Assembly: GCA_034211115.1 (NCBI GenBank) | Contig: JAXHTH010000251.1 | Coordinates: 1-25,826 of the forward strand | DNA: 25,826 nucleotides | DNA from: JAXHTH01 sp034211115 | GTDB taxonomy: Bacteria > Planctomycetota > Phycisphaerae > Phycisphaerales > SM1A02 | Direction: 5' to 3' | Part shown: piece by piece, positions 15,381-23,204 of the stretch | Position numbering within the stretch: position 1 is the first letter of the stretch | Layout of the letters: every line of letters starts with the position of its first letter | Notes under the pieces: model-generated | What the model saw: only the letters and a program-made list of their open reading frames with translations | Databases searched by the model: none | Told to the model about the DNA's origin: nothing | Program-made: the position numbers and the translations under genes

Positions 15381-17780
15381 ATGAAGCGATCACAAGTCAT
15401 GAGCCCGTATCAAGTGTTTGCTCTGCTCCTGAGCGCATCCCTCTCGATGTGGGCCTCGCCATCCGCGCTCGCCGACACGGTGCATGTCCCGGAAGACTAC
15501 CCGACGATACAGGCCGCCATCGATGCATGTGTGGACGGCGACGAGGTGGTGGTCGCGGATGACACCTATACCGGCTGGGGCAACACCGGCATCAACTTCG
15601 GCGGCCGGCTGATCACCCTGCGCTCCGCGTCCGGCGACCCGGACCTGTGCATCATCGACTGCCAGTCCACAGCGCGCGGGTTCTTTTTCGTCAACGGTGA
15701 GACGGCCGACGCCATCGTGGACGGGTTCACGATCCGGGGCGGTTTCGCAACGAACAACGGGGCCGGCCTCAGCATTTCAGGCGCGAGCCCCGCGATCCGC
15801 AACTGCATCATCGAAGAATGCAACAGCAGCATGTCCGGCGGCGGGGCGTCCGTCAGTGGGGGTTCACCCTCGTTCGATGACTGTGCGTTCAACGTCAACT
15901 TCGCTTCCGACGACGGCGGCGCCGTCCACTGCTACAACGCGTCTCCCGCTTTCGATGGCTGCATCTTCGATGAGAACACCGCCTCGAACAGGGGCGGCGC
16001 GTTGTTCAACGCCTCGTCCGATGACGTCACCATGAGCGCGACGTCTTTCTCCAACAACCTGGCCGGGAGCCAGGGAGGCGCGATCTACCACTCACGCCTC
16101 GGCGACGCCGGAACCTTGTGGCTCGACGGCTGCACCTTCACCGGCAACCATCTGACGGTGGGTGCGGGCGGCTCCGGCGGAGCACTCTCCGTCGAGGAAG
16201 GCGAACTTGCGATCGAAAACTCCCACTTCAATTCTAACTTCGCAATCGTCGACGCGGGCGCGATCCTCGCCACGGCCAGCACGCTGACCGTTACGAACAC
16301 GGAGTTCATCGGCAACAGCGCCTCCGGCCAAGGCGGCGCGCTCTCGCTGACCGGCGGAAACACCACCCTGACGCAATGCACCTTCGGCGGCAACGAGGTT
16401 GAGACGCTGAACGACGACGAGGGCGGCGGAGCCATCAAGAACGAAGGCGGCCTGCTGACCCTGACCGACTGCGTGCTGGTGTCCAACATCGCCCCGCGCT
16501 TCGGCGGAGCGGTCGCCAACACGGGCGAACTCGTACTCATCAACAGTACGTTCTCCGAGAATGCGATCATGCTCGACACGGACTATTCAGGGGGCGGGGC
16601 GATCCACAGCACGAACAATGGCGTGACCTGCGCGGACGGCTGCACGTTCTCGAGCAACTCCGCCTTCAATTTCGGTGGCGCGGTATTCGGCGATTCGGAC
16701 ACGACCACGCACATCACGGACAGCACCTTCATCGACAACCAGAGCTTCGCAGAAATCTACGGAGTGGGGGGCGCCATTCACTCGGATGGTGTGCTCTCAG
16801 TAGAGCACACTCGGTTCCAAGAAAACGTGTGCTCGCATCTCGGCGGCGCCGTCAGTGGCAACGGGGATTTCGTCTCCTGCACGTTCATCAGCAACACGGC
16901 GGGGACTTCGGGTGGCGCTCTGTTCAATCAGTGGGCAGTCAATTACGGCCTCAGATTGATCAACTGTCGTTTTGTAGGTAATCAATGCGCCAAGTACGGC
17001 GGAGGCGCGATACTCGACGCGGGTAAGTGCGACTTTTTCGAGATGGTCGGTTGCGACTTCGTCGGCAACAAGGTCACCGATCCCGACGGTGTGCTATACG
17101 GAGGCGGCCTTTGCCTTGATTCATATTACGACCTGGTTCGGATCGTTAACTGCACGTTCTGGGCCAATAGCGCTCCACAGGGCGGTGGCGCCTTCATAGG
17201 CGCCGCGTGGGAAGGCTCCGCGGAACTGTACAACTGCGTGTTCAGAGGCAACACACCGAATCAGATCAACGACGATCCGGACATATCGATTCTCTACAGC
17301 AACATCGAAGGCGGCTGGTCGGGCCCCGGCTCGAACAACATCGACGCCGATCCGCTGTTCATCGATCCCGACGGGCTCGATGACATTCCCGGTACGGAGG
17401 ATGACAATCTGCGCCTCCTGCCGCTCTCGCCGTGCATCGACGCGGCGGACAATACGGCCGTGCCGCCCGACGAATTCGATCTTGACGGCGACGGCGACAC
17501 GAACGAGCCCATCCCCTTCGACCTCGATGGCGATGATCGGTTCGTGGATGACCCGGCCACGGAGGACACGGGCCATGGCACGCCGCCCGTCGTGGACATG
17601 GGCGCCTACGAGTTCCAGGCCTGCCCGGCCGACTTCGACCACGATGATGATGTGGACACCGCCGACCTGCTGTTTCTGCTCGGCGCGTGGGGCACGGCGG
17701 CGGGTGATACCGATTACGACGGCGACACCGACACCGCCGATCTCCTCACGCTCCTCGGCACGTGGGGGGAGTGCCCGTGA
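15381..17780 (+). CDS. Secreted right-handed beta-helix protein with C-terminal dockerin
   Basis: The protein has 799 aa. The ATG follows AAAGG, and the signal peptide at 1-31 is clear (VFALLLSASLSMWASPSALA). The mature part opens with 'VHVPEDYPTIQAAIDACVDG', as in the previous gene. It then runs through a long series of coils of the polymorphic 'GGA(I/V/L)' type (for example 'SNNLAGSQGGAIYHS', 'GNSASGQGGALSLTGG', 'FRGNTPNQI') to an end cap (NNIDADPLFIDPDG ... VDMGAYEFQ). The dockerin-like module occupies 748-799 and ends LLGTWGECP. The 'N-x-A-x-x-x-GGA' spacing resembles autotransporter/polymorphic-membrane-type helices, implying an elongated surface protein. No enzymatic residues are recognisable. 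It is a tandem paralogue of the preceding gene (112-nt gap), without its GACC and GEVED extension, and the next gene starts 77 nt downstream. Confidence 0.88.
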   Translation: MKRSQVMSPYQVFALLLSASLSMWASPSALADTVHVPEDYPTIQAAIDACVDGDEVVVADDTYTGWGNTGINFGGRLITLRSASGDPDLCIIDCQSTARGFFFVNGETADAIVDGFTIRGGFATNNGAGLSISGASPAIRNCIIEECNSSMSGGGASVSGGSPSFDDCAFNVNFASDDGGAVHCYNASPAFDGCIFDENTASNRGGALFNASSDDVTMSATSFSNNLAGSQGGAIYHSRLGDAGTLWLDGCTFTGNHLTVGAGGSGGALSVEEGELAIENSHFNSNFAIVDAGAILATASTLTVTNTEFIGNSASGQGGALSLTGGNTTLTQCTFGGNEVETLNDDEGGGAIKNEGGLLTLTDCVLVSNIAPRFGGAVANTGELVLINSTFSENAIMLDTDYSGGGAIHSTNNGVTCADGCTFSSNSAFNFGGAVFGDSDTTTHITDSTFIDNQSFAEIYGVGGAIHSDGVLSVEHTRFQENVCSHLGGAVSGNGDFVSCTFISNTAGTSGGALFNQWAVNYGLRLINCRFVGNQCAKYGGGAILDAGKCDFFEMVGCDFVGNKVTDPDGVLYGGGLCLDSYYDLVRIVNCTFWANSAPQGGGAFIGAAWEGSAELYNCVFRGNTPNQINDDPDISILYSNIEGGWSGPGSNNIDADPLFIDPDGLDDIPGTEDDNLRLLPLSPCIDAADNTAVPPDEFDLDGDGDTNEPIPFDLDGDDRFVDDPATEDTGHGTPPVVDMGAYEFQACPADFDHDDDVDTADLLFLLGAWGTAAGDTDYDGDTDTADLLTLLGTWGECP
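17590..17657 (+). repeat. 68-nt block identical to 14418-14485
   Basis: This is the second member of the perfect 68-nt repeat joining the beta-helix cap and the dockerin module. Identity stops at a single G/A difference immediately after the block, and downstream identity falls to scattered short runs. Confidence 0.85.
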
Positions 17781-17857
17781 CCGGCGCAGCGGAATGCCGG
17801 GGACGGCGCTGCGAGACCGCGTCAGGAAGCCGCAAGATCCGATTGGAGGTAAACACG

Positions 17858-19750
17858 ATGAACGAATCCCGACGAGGAACATGGTCTTCACCGGCAACGG
17901 CAATCTTGGCCGCTTTGGCCGGTGTGCCGGTTCTGGCGACGACGGCGCACGGCGGGGTCGATGCGGCGTGGGCCGATGCCCAGACCTACACCTACAAGGT
18001 CACCCACGTGCCGGACTTCGACCAGAGCCGGGCCGGCCTGCCCGGTGACGGCAGCGCCTACTGCGTGCCCACCGCGGCCGTCAACTGGATGGCCTACTTC
18101 GCCAACCACGGCGCGACCTACATCCCGCCCGGGCCGGGACTGTGGCAGAGCGATGAGCTGTACGATGAGGCGACGGACGCGATCGAGCTGATGGGTGTCC
18201 TGATGCTGACCGATCCGGACGACGGTACGCATACGGCGACGTGCGGCGCGATGGGCCTTGGCCTGTACCTGGCTGCCGCTGGCGCGCCGTGCTCCGTCAT
18301 CGCGGAGGCGAGCGACTCGTACTGGTCACCCACCTTTCAGGATATCTCCAAGGCCGTCTTTGCAGGCGGGTACGTCATCGTCTGCGTGGGATGGTATGAC
18401 GATGTTGGGTACTTCATCGAGCGCGACGGCGGGCATGCGCTCACGCTGACCCGCGGCGCGCGAGCCGACGACAGCAGGCTCATCGGCTGGCGCGATCCGA
18501 AAAGCCACGAAGGCGATCTGCATCATCAGTCGCACTTCTCGACCGAGGTGTTTCCCGTGGTCGATCAGCTCGTTTATCCCACCTTCGGCGACCTGCCGCG
18601 CTGGATGAGCAAGCCACTGGGATACGGCAACGCGTACATCGACCAGTACGTTTCGATTCTCCCGCGCTTCGCCCTCTCCTCGACGCCCGACGGACACGGG
18701 TTCCTGGCGCACCCGCATCACCTGATCTGGGATGAATGGCCGCCGCTGTACAGCGAGTTCTTTACGCCCGAGCTGACGCGGGTGAGGGCGCTGATTCTGC
18801 ATCCCGACGCCCTGAGCTTCGTGTATCTGGCCGAGGCCGAGGAGGGAGGCGATCCGTGCCGTCTCTGGCGGGCCGATCGCATCGCCGATGCGACCGAGGA
18901 GGTCCCGATCGCGCTGACGGATCCGATGGATCTGCTCATGAGCCGGCGGCGCGGTCTCTACGTCCTCGATGATGGAGATCTCGTGCTCTACGGGCTGGAT
19001 GAGGCCGAGCCGGATGAGCACGGGCGCGTGACGCCGCCGGCTTCCGTCGACGCGATGTGCGTTGACGATGAGACCGACGAGATCGTCCTGTTGTCAGCCC
19101 AGCTTCGCCAGTTGATCCGGTATCCGCACGGGCTCGATGCGAACCCGGAGATCGAGGCGCTGCCGGAGAACCTGCCCCTGGCGGGTCGCGTCCGGATGAA
19201 ATCGGATCGCTCCCACGCGTGCCAGTGGGTGATCAGCGAGGCGTCCGATGCGCTGTACCGGCTGTGGGAGAGTCCCATCAGCGGCGAGCTGGTGGCCACG
19301 CCGTACGAGCACCCGGACATCGTCGCTCCCGCCGATGTGGATGTCGATGACGACGGCCGTCTCTTCGTCAGCGTCGATGGCCTGATCCGCGAGTACGAGG
19401 TCGAGGGTGAACAGCTCGTCGCATGCCCCGATCCGTACTTCGGTAACAGCGCGGCGGCTGGGGAGTTCCTCTGCGTTCTCAAGAGCAGTACGAACGGCGT
19501 CCCGGAGATTCACGAGACGCCGGCATGGCGCGATGTGCCGCCGGCACAGCCCTACGGCGATCCCATCTACGACTGTCCCGCGGATCTGGATGATGATCGC
19601 GATGTGGACACGACCGACCTGCTCACGCTGCTCGGCGAGTGGGGCGAATGCCCGGAGGACCACTTCTGCGATCCAGACCTCGATTACAGCGGAGCCGTCG
19701 ATGTTCCTGATCTTCTCACGCTGCTCGCGTCGTGGGGGGAATGTCCGTGA
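17858..19750 (+). CDS. Secreted C39-like (papain-fold) peptidase candidate with propeller-like region and dockerin tail
   Basis: The protein has 630 aa. The ATG is preceded by GGAGG at 8-nt spacing and followed by a signal peptide (ILAALAGVPVLATTAHG, cleavage near 31). The N-terminal domain (about 45-225) has the order expected of C39-type cysteine peptidases: C69 in AYCVPTAAVNWMAY, H193 in DGGHALTLTRG, and an acidic residue D213 in WRDPK. The fold is inferred from these motifs only; a non-catalytic relative or a bacteriocin-processing-like enzyme are both possible. Residues about 240-560 contain weak repeats (for example 'PADVDVDDDGRLFVSVDGLIREYEVEG') that look like propeller blades. The end (574-630) carries dockerin-like loops with two WGECP motifs. 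The 77-nt and 86-nt gaps to its neighbours suggest co-transcription. If active, it would be an extracellular peptidase anchored like the carboxypeptidase at 432-2027. Confidence 0.75.
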   Translation: MNESRRGTWSSPATAILAALAGVPVLATTAHGGVDAAWADAQTYTYKVTHVPDFDQSRAGLPGDGSAYCVPTAAVNWMAYFANHGATYIPPGPGLWQSDELYDEATDAIELMGVLMLTDPDDGTHTATCGAMGLGLYLAAAGAPCSVIAEASDSYWSPTFQDISKAVFAGGYVIVCVGWYDDVGYFIERDGGHALTLTRGARADDSRLIGWRDPKSHEGDLHHQSHFSTEVFPVVDQLVYPTFGDLPRWMSKPLGYGNAYIDQYVSILPRFALSSTPDGHGFLAHPHHLIWDEWPPLYSEFFTPELTRVRALILHPDALSFVYLAEAEEGGDPCRLWRADRIADATEEVPIALTDPMDLLMSRRRGLYVLDDGDLVLYGLDEAEPDEHGRVTPPASVDAMCVDDETDEIVLLSAQLRQLIRYPHGLDANPEIEALPENLPLAGRVRMKSDRSHACQWVISEASDALYRLWESPISGELVATPYEHPDIVAPADVDVDDDGRLFVSVDGLIREYEVEGEQLVACPDPYFGNSAAAGEFLCVLKSSTNGVPEIHETPAWRDVPPAQPYGDPIYDCPADLDDDRDVDTTDLLTLLGEWGECPEDHFCDPDLDYSGAVDVPDLLTLLASWGECP

Positions 19751-19836
19751 TGAGAAGTACGGGGATGATGTCGCGCTGATGAATCGATCCCCGGACCGAA
19801 TGAAAGGACCCCCATCCGGGACAAACGGAGTCGAAC

Positions 19837-22770
19837 ATGTTCGATCAACTCACGAGAATGGTGCATTCCGGTCGCATTGTGCGTACTCTGTTGCTGTCCC
19901 TGATCCTGATCGCGACGACGGCCACCGAGGCCGGTGGTCCTGATGGTCGATCGCCGGAATGCTCGAACACGCCGGACGGGAGACGCACGGTGTGGACGCA
20001 TCTGGCCGCACTGGACGGCTCGGAGCGCAAGAATGCAGTGCTGGATATTGAGCTCGGCGCCGGCGCCATCGCCCCGGACAAGGCCAATGCCGCGCGCATC
20101 GCCGCGCTCTGGAACAACGGATCTTGCGACGAGGCGATCGAGATACTCCGCGCCCTGGAGGCCGGCGGTCTGCCCGTCGCCGTGGGCGTGTCGTGGAAGG
20201 AGCCGGTCCCGCTCGGCGCGGGCGGCCGCGGCATGGATGTCCGCGTCGGCGCGCCGAACGTGTGGGCGAAGCAGGTATCGCTCGAAGGCGCTTACGACAC
20301 GTATGCCGCCGTGGTCTGGGACCATCCCGGCGAATGGGGCTGGTCCATGAACATGTCCCAGGATAACGGGGCGAACTGGGTCGAGACCTATCACAAATAC
20401 ACGACCGATGCGGTCCTCGACCTCGATACCGGAGGCGGCACCATCTGGTTCGTGTATGTCGCCTACGTATGGGCAGGCGATCCGGCCGTGCCGAAGAAGT
20501 CCCGCTTTCGGCTGGACGATGGGACCATCGATACGGAGTACGGGAATGGCGGTGTCGAAGACGTATACGATGCGGCGCCGGCGACGGTGAAGGAGATTGG
20601 CATCGACATGACGGAGGGCTTCTTTGAATGGAGCACGTTCGTGTTCGCCCTTCAGAGTGACGGGCAACTGCGCTTCTTTGACGCATTTGGGGAAGAGTGG
20701 ACCGGCGTGACCAACGCGTCAGGCGGGCTCGATACGGCGTCGGGCGGAATGCTTCTGATGTGGGGGAATGTCGCTTCCTATATCGGGATGGACGGAGGCG
20801 TGTACGTGCTGCGCCTGCCCGGGGACCCGGTCTACCTCGCGCAGTTCACCGGCGATCATGAACACACCTCGATCGACGCGTATGCTTCAGGCGAGATCAG
20901 GTACTACATCTGTGCGGTTGAGCATGAATACCCCAACGGTCAGGGCATCAAGCACTGGCTGAGCGTGGATGACGGCGAGTCGTGGTCGCCCGCCGCACTG
21001 GTTTATCCCGGTTCCGGCGAAGGCGAATACATGATGCCGTCCGTGGCGGTGTCCGGCGACGGCTACGCCGCGATCTATCAGCAGCAGACGGGCGATTTCG
21101 ATCAGGTGTTCTTCACGAACAAGCCGGATCTTGAACTGGGCGAATGGTGGCGGGATCCCGTCCCCATCAACGACTACGCCGTGGACACCGGCACGCCGCT
21201 GGAGATCCGCCGGCTCATCAAGACCCCCGGCGAGGAACTCTATGCCTACGGAATCCTCTACATCACCCAGCATCCCGAATACTGGTTCACCTGGCCGCTC
21301 TATGACCGATCGCCCGGCCCGGGCGGCTACTGCCACGCCTGGGGATATCCGTATCCGGCCCCGTACATCTCGAACGTAAGCGTGGGATCGATCGATCACT
21401 CCAGCGAAATGTCCTACGGGGGATACGGCGAGCACACGGAGTACTCCACGGAGATGGAGATCGGCACTGAATACGAGCTGACCGTGACCGCCACCGACAC
21501 CGTCGAGGCCGATGAGTGCGGAGTCTGGATCGACTGGAATCGGGATCTCGATTCTGGTGATTCGTACGAGACGATCAGCGTGAGCGGGACGCCGGGGGAG
21601 GGCCCCTATACGGCCGTGATCGTTCCCCCCGGGAGCGCAACGCTGGGCGAGACGCGCATGCGCATCCGGATCGCGCGCGGTGTTGCCCCCGAGCCCTGCG
21701 GCCAGGGAGGTGAGGGCGAGGTCGAGGACTATACCATCGTGGTCAGCGCCGGCTACTGCGCCGCTTCCGGCGGCTGCGGGCAGTACATCAGCCGCGTCGA
21801 GCTGGCGGGCATGGACAACGAGAGCGGATGCGATGAGTACACCAACTACGGCCCCATCGTCGGTGATCTGCGCACCGCGGCCGCCTATCCCATGACCATC
21901 ACGATCGGCAACGGCTACGACGGCAATCTCGGGGGGCTGTGGATTGACTGGAACCGGGACTATCTGTTCGACGGGGCGGACGAGACGATCGCGCTGTCGC
22001 CGAACTGGGGACCCGGCCCCTATAAGGCCACGGTGATCCCGCCTCTCGACGCCGCCCTCGGCGAAACCCGCATGCGCGTCCGTGTCCATCGGGAGGTCGA
22101 GTGGGCCGACCCCTGCGGTGATGAGCCCTACGGCGAGGTCGAGGACTATGTTCTCAACATCGTCGAGCCTGTCTATTGCACGGCGTTCTCGGAGTGCGAT
22201 GAGTACATCAGCCGCGTGCAGGTCGGCGACATCGACAACGCAAGCGACTGCCCGCTGGGGTGGTTCGGATGTCCAGACTTCACCTATCTCTCGACCGAAG
22301 TGGCGATGGGGACGGAAACGCCGATCACGATCACGATCAACGCCGGCGAAGGCGGCGACCGGGGCGGGCTGTGGATCGACTGGAACCAGGATCAGGACCT
22401 TGACGACGCGGAGGAGACGATCACGCTGGACGGAACGCCCGGGCCGGGACCGTACACCGCCACGATCACTCCGCCGACCGACCCACCCGCGGAGCTCGGC
22501 GCGACGCGGATGCGGGTGCGTGTCGTGCGCGATCACGAACCCGAGCTGTGCGGTGAACAGGATGCCGGCGAGGTCGAGGACTACACCATCATCGTGGTCG
22601 AAGGGCAGGAATGCCCCGCCGACTTCGATGACAACGGTGTCGTCGACACCGCCGACCTGCTGTATCTGCTGGGATGCTGGGGCATCGGCTGCGGCGACAT
22701 GGACGGCGACGGCGACACCGACACGGTCGACCTGCTGGCGCTGCTGGGCGCCTGGGGTGAGTGTCCGTAA
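19837..22770 (+). CDS. Secreted Asp-box propeller protein with three GEVED domains and dockerin tail
   Basis: The protein has 977 aa. The ATG follows ACGGAG and begins a signal peptide (TLLLSLILIATTATEA, cleavage near 31). An N-terminal helical stretch (about 45-110) precedes a propeller-like region (about 130-495) with two exact Asp-boxes of the form S-x-D-x-G-x-x-W (S174-W181 and S376-W383), typical of sialidase/BNR-fold proteins. I do not see the arginine triad with enough confidence to call it a sialidase. Three consecutive GEVED domains follow, at about 498-635, 640-780 and 783-923. Each has a 'YISNV/YISRV' strand, an 'IDWN-x-D' motif, a 'RMR(I/V)R' strand and 'GEVEDY'. The dockerin-like module (926-977) ends LLGAWGECP. 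It is the last gene of the probable operon, followed by two hairpins. The role is probably surface binding. Confidence 0.88.
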   Translation: MFDQLTRMVHSGRIVRTLLLSLILIATTATEAGGPDGRSPECSNTPDGRRTVWTHLAALDGSERKNAVLDIELGAGAIAPDKANAARIAALWNNGSCDEAIEILRALEAGGLPVAVGVSWKEPVPLGAGGRGMDVRVGAPNVWAKQVSLEGAYDTYAAVVWDHPGEWGWSMNMSQDNGANWVETYHKYTTDAVLDLDTGGGTIWFVYVAYVWAGDPAVPKKSRFRLDDGTIDTEYGNGGVEDVYDAAPATVKEIGIDMTEGFFEWSTFVFALQSDGQLRFFDAFGEEWTGVTNASGGLDTASGGMLLMWGNVASYIGMDGGVYVLRLPGDPVYLAQFTGDHEHTSIDAYASGEIRYYICAVEHEYPNGQGIKHWLSVDDGESWSPAALVYPGSGEGEYMMPSVAVSGDGYAAIYQQQTGDFDQVFFTNKPDLELGEWWRDPVPINDYAVDTGTPLEIRRLIKTPGEELYAYGILYITQHPEYWFTWPLYDRSPGPGGYCHAWGYPYPAPYISNVSVGSIDHSSEMSYGGYGEHTEYSTEMEIGTEYELTVTATDTVEADECGVWIDWNRDLDSGDSYETISVSGTPGEGPYTAVIVPPGSATLGETRMRIRIARGVAPEPCGQGGEGEVEDYTIVVSAGYCAASGGCGQYISRVELAGMDNESGCDEYTNYGPIVGDLRTAAAYPMTITIGNGYDGNLGGLWIDWNRDYLFDGADETIALSPNWGPGPYKATVIPPLDAALGETRMRVRVHREVEWADPCGDEPYGEVEDYVLNIVEPVYCTAFSECDEYISRVQVGDIDNASDCPLGWFGCPDFTYLSTEVAMGTETPITITINAGEGGDRGGLWIDWNQDQDLDDAEETITLDGTPGPGPYTATITPPTDPPAELGATRMRVRVVRDHEPELCGEQDAGEVEDYTIIVVEGQECPADFDDNGVVDTADLLYLLGCWGIGCGDMDGDGDTDTVDLLALLGAWGECP

Positions 22771-22774
22771 CTAT

Positions 22775-22798
22775 GTGCCGCTTGATTCAATGCGGCAC
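22775..22798 (+). terminator. First of two tandem 3'-end hairpins after the Asp-box gene
   Basis: GTGCCGC (22775-22781) pairs with GCGGCAC (22792-22798) around a 10-nt AT-rich loop, starting 5 nt after the stop codon. It has no T-run of its own, and the conserved family hairpin follows 9 nt later. Confidence 0.4.
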
Positions 22799-22807
22799 TG
22801 AGAGTAT

Positions 22808-22835
22808 GCGAGCACCGTCCCCCGGCGGTGCTCGT
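22808..22835 (+). terminator. 3'-end hairpin, conserved GCGAGCACCG family (copy 5)
   Basis: CGAGCACCG (22809-22817) pairs with CGGTGCTCG (22826-22834), plus a G-T pair, around the loop TCCCCCGG. It is followed by TTTCTC. It begins 38 nt after the stop of the last operon gene. The hairpins missing after the three preceding genes fit the idea that this one ends a four-gene transcript. Confidence 0.72.
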
Positions 22836-22901
22836 TTCTCATGCGCCCGGTGGGTCGGCGCGATGAACACGCCGGCGTGCGCCGGGACGCCAAAAACGCG
22901 A

Positions 22902-22930
22902 AAGCACGGCCGGGAGGGCCGGTCGTGCTT
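22902..22930 (-). terminator. Intrinsic terminator of the former tRNA-Cys gene (copy B)
   Basis: Arms 22902-22913 and 22919-22930 form a 12-bp stem (one G-T pair) around a 5-nt loop. On the minus strand it is followed by TCGCGTTTTTGG, a fair T-run. It begins 4 nt past the 3' end of the tRNA fragment, the usual place for a tRNA terminator. Confidence 0.65.
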
Positions 22931-22933
22931 CAA

Positions 22934-22975
22934 AGGCCGAGGCGGGATTCGAACCCGCGAATAACGGATTTGCAA
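22934..22975 (-). pseudogene. 3' half of tRNA-Cys(GCA) (copy B)
   Basis: The minus strand reads: anticodon loop TTGCAAA (anticodon GCA, U33, A37), anticodon-stem 3' arm TCCGT, variable loop TATTC, T arm GCGGG-TTCGAAT-CCCGC, acceptor 3' arm CTCGGCC, and U at position 73. U73 with a GCA anticodon is diagnostic of bacterial tRNA-Cys. The bases preceding the loop (CCTGG) do not pair with TCCGT, and no acceptor 5' arm or D arm is present, so the 5' half is absent. It is most simply an attachment-site-type tRNA fragment. CCA is not encoded. Confidence 0.75.
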
Positions 22976-23191
22976 ACCAGGGAGCATCCCGCGGAAGTAT
23001 CTCAACAGCAGGAACTTACGACAACTTCCTGGGGCCGCGGGTCGCCCAGCGGGGCGCGCGGCCGCGAGACCGACCACGAGTTGGCTCGGCTGGTGGAGCT
23101 TTGGCCGGCACTGCCGAGGGCTATCCGGGCGGGGATCATCGGCATGATCGAGGCCGCCTCTGAGGAGAGCAGCCCGGAACTCGTTGTATGA
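22940..23191 (+). pseudogene. Remnant reading frame with W-P-x-L-P-x-x-I-R-A-G-I tail (copy B)
   Basis: This frame starts opposite the tRNA half (RRDSNPRITDLQTRE), passes through EVSQQQELTT, and ends with LVELWPALPRAIRAGIIGM plus a short tail, stopping at TGA 23189-23191. It aligns without gaps to copy A over 75 residues. The frame is open back to an ATG at 22841, but that would require translating through the terminator hairpin, so the real start is missing or non-standard. The residue-level conservation beyond the tRNA portion argues for descent from a protein-coding C-terminus, possibly of an integrase-like gene whose attachment core lies inside the frame. That origin is a hypothesis. It converges with the WD40 kinase gene, whose stop is 14 nt away. 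Confidence 0.45.
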
Positions 23192-23204
23192 TTGCAGCAG
23201 CCAG

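Noticed and set aside
19837..22770. Calling the Asp-box protein a sialidase
   Set aside because: Two exact Asp-boxes are present, but they occur in many propellers. I cannot identify the arginine triad or the catalytic Tyr/Glu pair with confidence.
118..22835. The repeated GCGAGCACCG hairpins as a CRISPR or transposon end
   Set aside because: The copies are kilobases apart, each tied to a gene end, with no spacers between them and no terminal duplications or transposase gene.
22934..23010. A complete tRNA gene on the minus strand
   Set aside because: The 3' half folds correctly, but upstream sequence gives no D arm, no anticodon-stem 5' arm and no acceptor partner for CTCGGCC. The best alternative pairing (TGTTGAG) has mismatches and wobbles and leaves no cloverleaf.
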